Assembly (NCBI GenBank): GCA_964612555.1
Contig: CAZTBW010000002.1
Span: 1-64,000 of the forward strand
Origin: DAOLCO01 sp964612555
GTDB lineage: Bacteria; Bdellovibrionota_C; UBA2361; SZUA-149; DAOLCO01
Length of the DNA stretch: 64,000 nucleotides
Direction of reading: 5' to 3'
The translations under genes were made by a program, and so were the position numbers. Of this stretch, positions 62,386-64,000 are shown piece after piece (the stretch's first letter is position 1; each line of letters begins with the position of its first letter). The notes below the pieces were generated by a model. It saw only the letters and a program-made list of their open reading frames with translations. It searched no databases and was not told the DNA's origin.

Positions 62386-63666
62386 TCATACTGCTTTTAT
62401 TTCAAGAGGCAGTCCCAGTAAATCTCTTCTTACCAAATCCATTGCAAACCAGCTTGCGTAGATTTGATTGCGCTCTCTATCCCAGGGGAGGATGTGTTTG
62501 AAGGTGGTATGTTTTTCATGTGAAGTGAATCCGATATAGACCGTACCCGTTTCTTTATCTTTTGTAGCTCCGCCGGGTCCGGCTATGCCGGTGATGGATA
62601 TTGCGTAGTCTGCTCCGGTTTTTCGAGATATTCCATCTGACATATGCTGGGCACATTCTCTGCTTACTGCCCCGACTTGATCAATGATAGCAGGTGGAAC
62701 ATCAAGAAAGTTTATTTTCATGTCGTTCGAATATGAAACCACTCCGCCTTTAAAAAATTCAGAAGACCCTGGAATTTTAGTTATTTCAGAAGCTACCCGA
62801 CCACCGGTGCAGGACTCTGCACATGCAAATGTTTTCTTTTTACTTTTAAGAAGTTTTGCCAGTGTGTGAGGGAGTTTTTCATTTTTTTCTCTTGAATAAA
62901 AACACGAAGAATCAAGAATGGAAGATAGACCTGACACGATTTGTTCCAATTCTTCCGTAGATTTATTTGTGCTCTTAAGGCTTAGTAGTATTTCAGGAAA
63001 TTGAGGTCGATATGCTATGCTTACATCTTCAGGGAGTATTTTTGATTCATCAATTGCAGTGCCTATTGCAGATTCAGCAATTCCGAACACTCTTATATCA
63101 ACAGCATTTTCTATCCATGCAAGGGATATGTTTTTTTCTATCCAGTGCCACAGTGAAGTATCAAGTATATGGGCAAATTCTTTAGGCACACCGGGAAGGC
63201 ATGCGACATAGGAAATAGTGCCGTTTACTTCTTTTGTCATGATGCAGGCATCGGCAGTTCCAACTTCGTTAGGGAGGATTTCTGCTCCTTCAGGAAACAG
63301 CACCTGTTTAAAACTGTTTTTATTCAAAGACCTCTTTCTTGATTCGTACTTTTTCTCAAGACGAAGCAGTGCTTCTTTATCCTGATAGAGAGGGCGTCCA
63401 AGTCCTTCTGCAATGGAGGAGACGCTAATATCATCACTGGTAGGACCAAGACCTCCACTGCAAATAACCAGTCGTGATAAACTCATCTGGCTGAGCACCG
63501 CATCTTTTATGGCGTGTGCATCGTCTCTGACCTGTACAATCCGAACCGCCTTAAGATTGCTGCCATCTATTTTTTTGAGAAGATACTGGGCGTTTTTATC
63601 CTGAATATCCCCATTTAAAAGCTCATTTCCTATTAAAATTATTGATAAATTATGAAATTCGCTCAT
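62386..63666 (-). CDS. cinA: CinA-family nicotinamide nucleotide amidohydrolase / ADP-ribose-type protein
   Basis: 426 residues. N-terminal MoCF-like domain (IILIGNELLNGDIQDKN, GGLGPTSDD) and C-terminal amidohydrolase domain with AESCTGGRVASEIT and SITGIAGPGG. CinA hydrolyses NMN and is used in pyridine nucleotide recycling or competence; the motifs are intact. Confidence 0.95.
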   Translation of the reverse strand: MSEFHNLSIILIGNELLNGDIQDKNAQYLLKKIDGSNLKAVRIVQVRDDAHAIKDAVLSQMSLSRLVICSGGLGPTSDDISVSSIAEGLGRPLYQDKEALLRLEKKYESRKRSLNKNSFKQVLFPEGAEILPNEVGTADACIMTKEVNGTISYVACLPGVPKEFAHILDTSLWHWIEKNISLAWIENAVDIRVFGIAESAIGTAIDESKILPEDVSIAYRPQFPEILLSLKSTNKSTEELEQIVSGLSSILDSSCFYSREKNEKLPHTLAKLLKSKKKTFACAESCTGGRVASEITKIPGSSEFFKGGVVSYSNDMKINFLDVPPAIIDQVGAVSRECAQHMSDGISRKTGADYAISITGIAGPGGATKDKETGTVYIGFTSHEKHTTFKHILPWDRERNQIYASWFAMDLVRRDLLGLPLEIKAV

Positions 63667-63730
63667 ATAAGTATTTGATTCTTATTGGATTTATCTGAAT
63701 GCCTATGTAGATATAGTGCAGGTGTTCATA

Positions 63731-63759
63731 TTGACTTTTTATGTCTCATATTCTACATA
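63731..63759 (+). promoter_or_regulatory. Possible promoter upstream of rplS
   Basis: TTGACT at 63731-63736 and TACATA at 63754-63759, 17-bp spacer, 35 bp before the rplS start. Confidence 0.45.
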
Positions 63760-63794
63760 CCCTCCTCAACTTTCAAAAATGAAGTTTAAAGATC

Positions 63795-64000
63795 ATGAAT
63801 ACATTAGATTTTCTTACAGAGCATCAACTAAAAAAAGATATACCTGATTTCAATACCGGTGATACGGTCAGGGTGTTTCAAAAAATCGTGGAAGGTAGTC
63901 GTGAAGCTACTCAGGTATTTGAGGGAGTAGTGATCTGCCGTAATGGTGGAGGTATTAACGAGACTTTTACGGTGAGAAAAATTTCCTACAAAGTTGGAGT
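63795..64000 (+). CDS. rplS: Ribosomal protein L19, 5' part
   Basis: Starts at ATG 63795 and runs off the right edge after about 68 codons. PDFNTGDTVRVFQKIVEG and FEGVVICRNGGGINETFTVR are the L19 signature, in which the protein bridges the two ribosomal subunits. The rest of the gene is outside the window. Confidence 0.97.
   Translation, partial: MNTLDFLTEHQLKKDIPDFNTGDTVRVFQKIVEGSREATQVFEGVVICRNGGGINETFTVRKISYKVG

Noticed and set aside
1..64000. tRNA, rRNA, riboswitch or prophage genes
   Set aside because: None could be recognised by eye on either strand; short tRNAs could still be missed without a covariance search.

Overview
The window is 64 kb of gene-dense chromosome from a diderm bacterium of moderate GC. 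Short gaps, many TAATG/ATGA stop-start overlaps and GTG/TTG starts are typical throughout. Several features point to a deltaproteobacterium-like lineage (Myxococcota, Bdellovibrionota or Desulfobacterota relatives): a bactofilin gene directly upstream of an F-ATPase b'/b-H-A-G-D-C cluster, a protein resembling the MXAN_5187 C-terminal family, a Gld-type ABC transporter, Tad-like pseudopilins, and outer-envelope genes (kdsD-like, mpl, PBP1A, prepilin peptidase). I cannot fix the phylum from sequence alone. No rRNA, tRNA, CRISPR array, phage or transposase was seen.

Layout. 1-4.1 kb: the end of a collagen-like Pro/Gly/Asp repeat protein, a small membrane protein, an HTTM (vitamin K gamma-carboxylase-like) membrane protein and three TadE/TadG-like pseudopilins. 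4.1-5.2 kb: a Fic-fold protein with a degraded active-site motif and a winged-helix tail. 5.4-12.1 kb: bactofilin and the ATP synthase operon, in which b' and b are one fused protein; subunits a and c are absent. 12-17 kb: a WecA-like transferase, dtd, a HAD hydrolase and unknowns. 17.3-23.3 kb: alaS, a PgpH-like 7TM-HD hydrolase, ybeY and prfB with its programmed frameshift. 23.3-28.2 kb: Smr-like protein, epimerase, aroC, mpl and an orphan MNT-type nucleotidyltransferase. 28.3-32.9 kb: an ATP-grasp / 7TM-transglutaminase / retropepsin-like operon and a pyruvyl-transferase-like gene. 33-40 kb: GldA/GldF/GldG-type transporter, a DUF4340-like protein and PBP1A. 40-46.4 kb: vWA protein, coiled-coil protein, a perfect 33-bp inverted repeat, a nucleotidyltransferase-like gene with a 59-codon partner, a solute-binding protein and suhB. 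46.4-53.2 kb: a complete trpEGDCFBA operon with a Trp-Trp leader peptide. 53.3-64 kb: an FHA gene interrupted by one in-frame stop, kdsD-like, DUF4124 lipoprotein, sigma-54 activator, prepilin peptidase, RibD C-domain protein, an exported protein with two 8-cysteine repeats, bioB, archaeal-type proS, a site-2 protease, cinA and the start of rplS.

Most of the window is housekeeping (energy, translation, tryptophan, chorismate, biotin, peptidoglycan). The parts that look least explained are the HTTM/pseudopilin/collagen-like locus, the b'-b fusion, the twin 8-Cys exported protein, the long perfect hairpin at 43.1 kb with the two-gene nucleotidyltransferase unit beside it, and the trp leader, for which no conventional attenuator terminator is visible.
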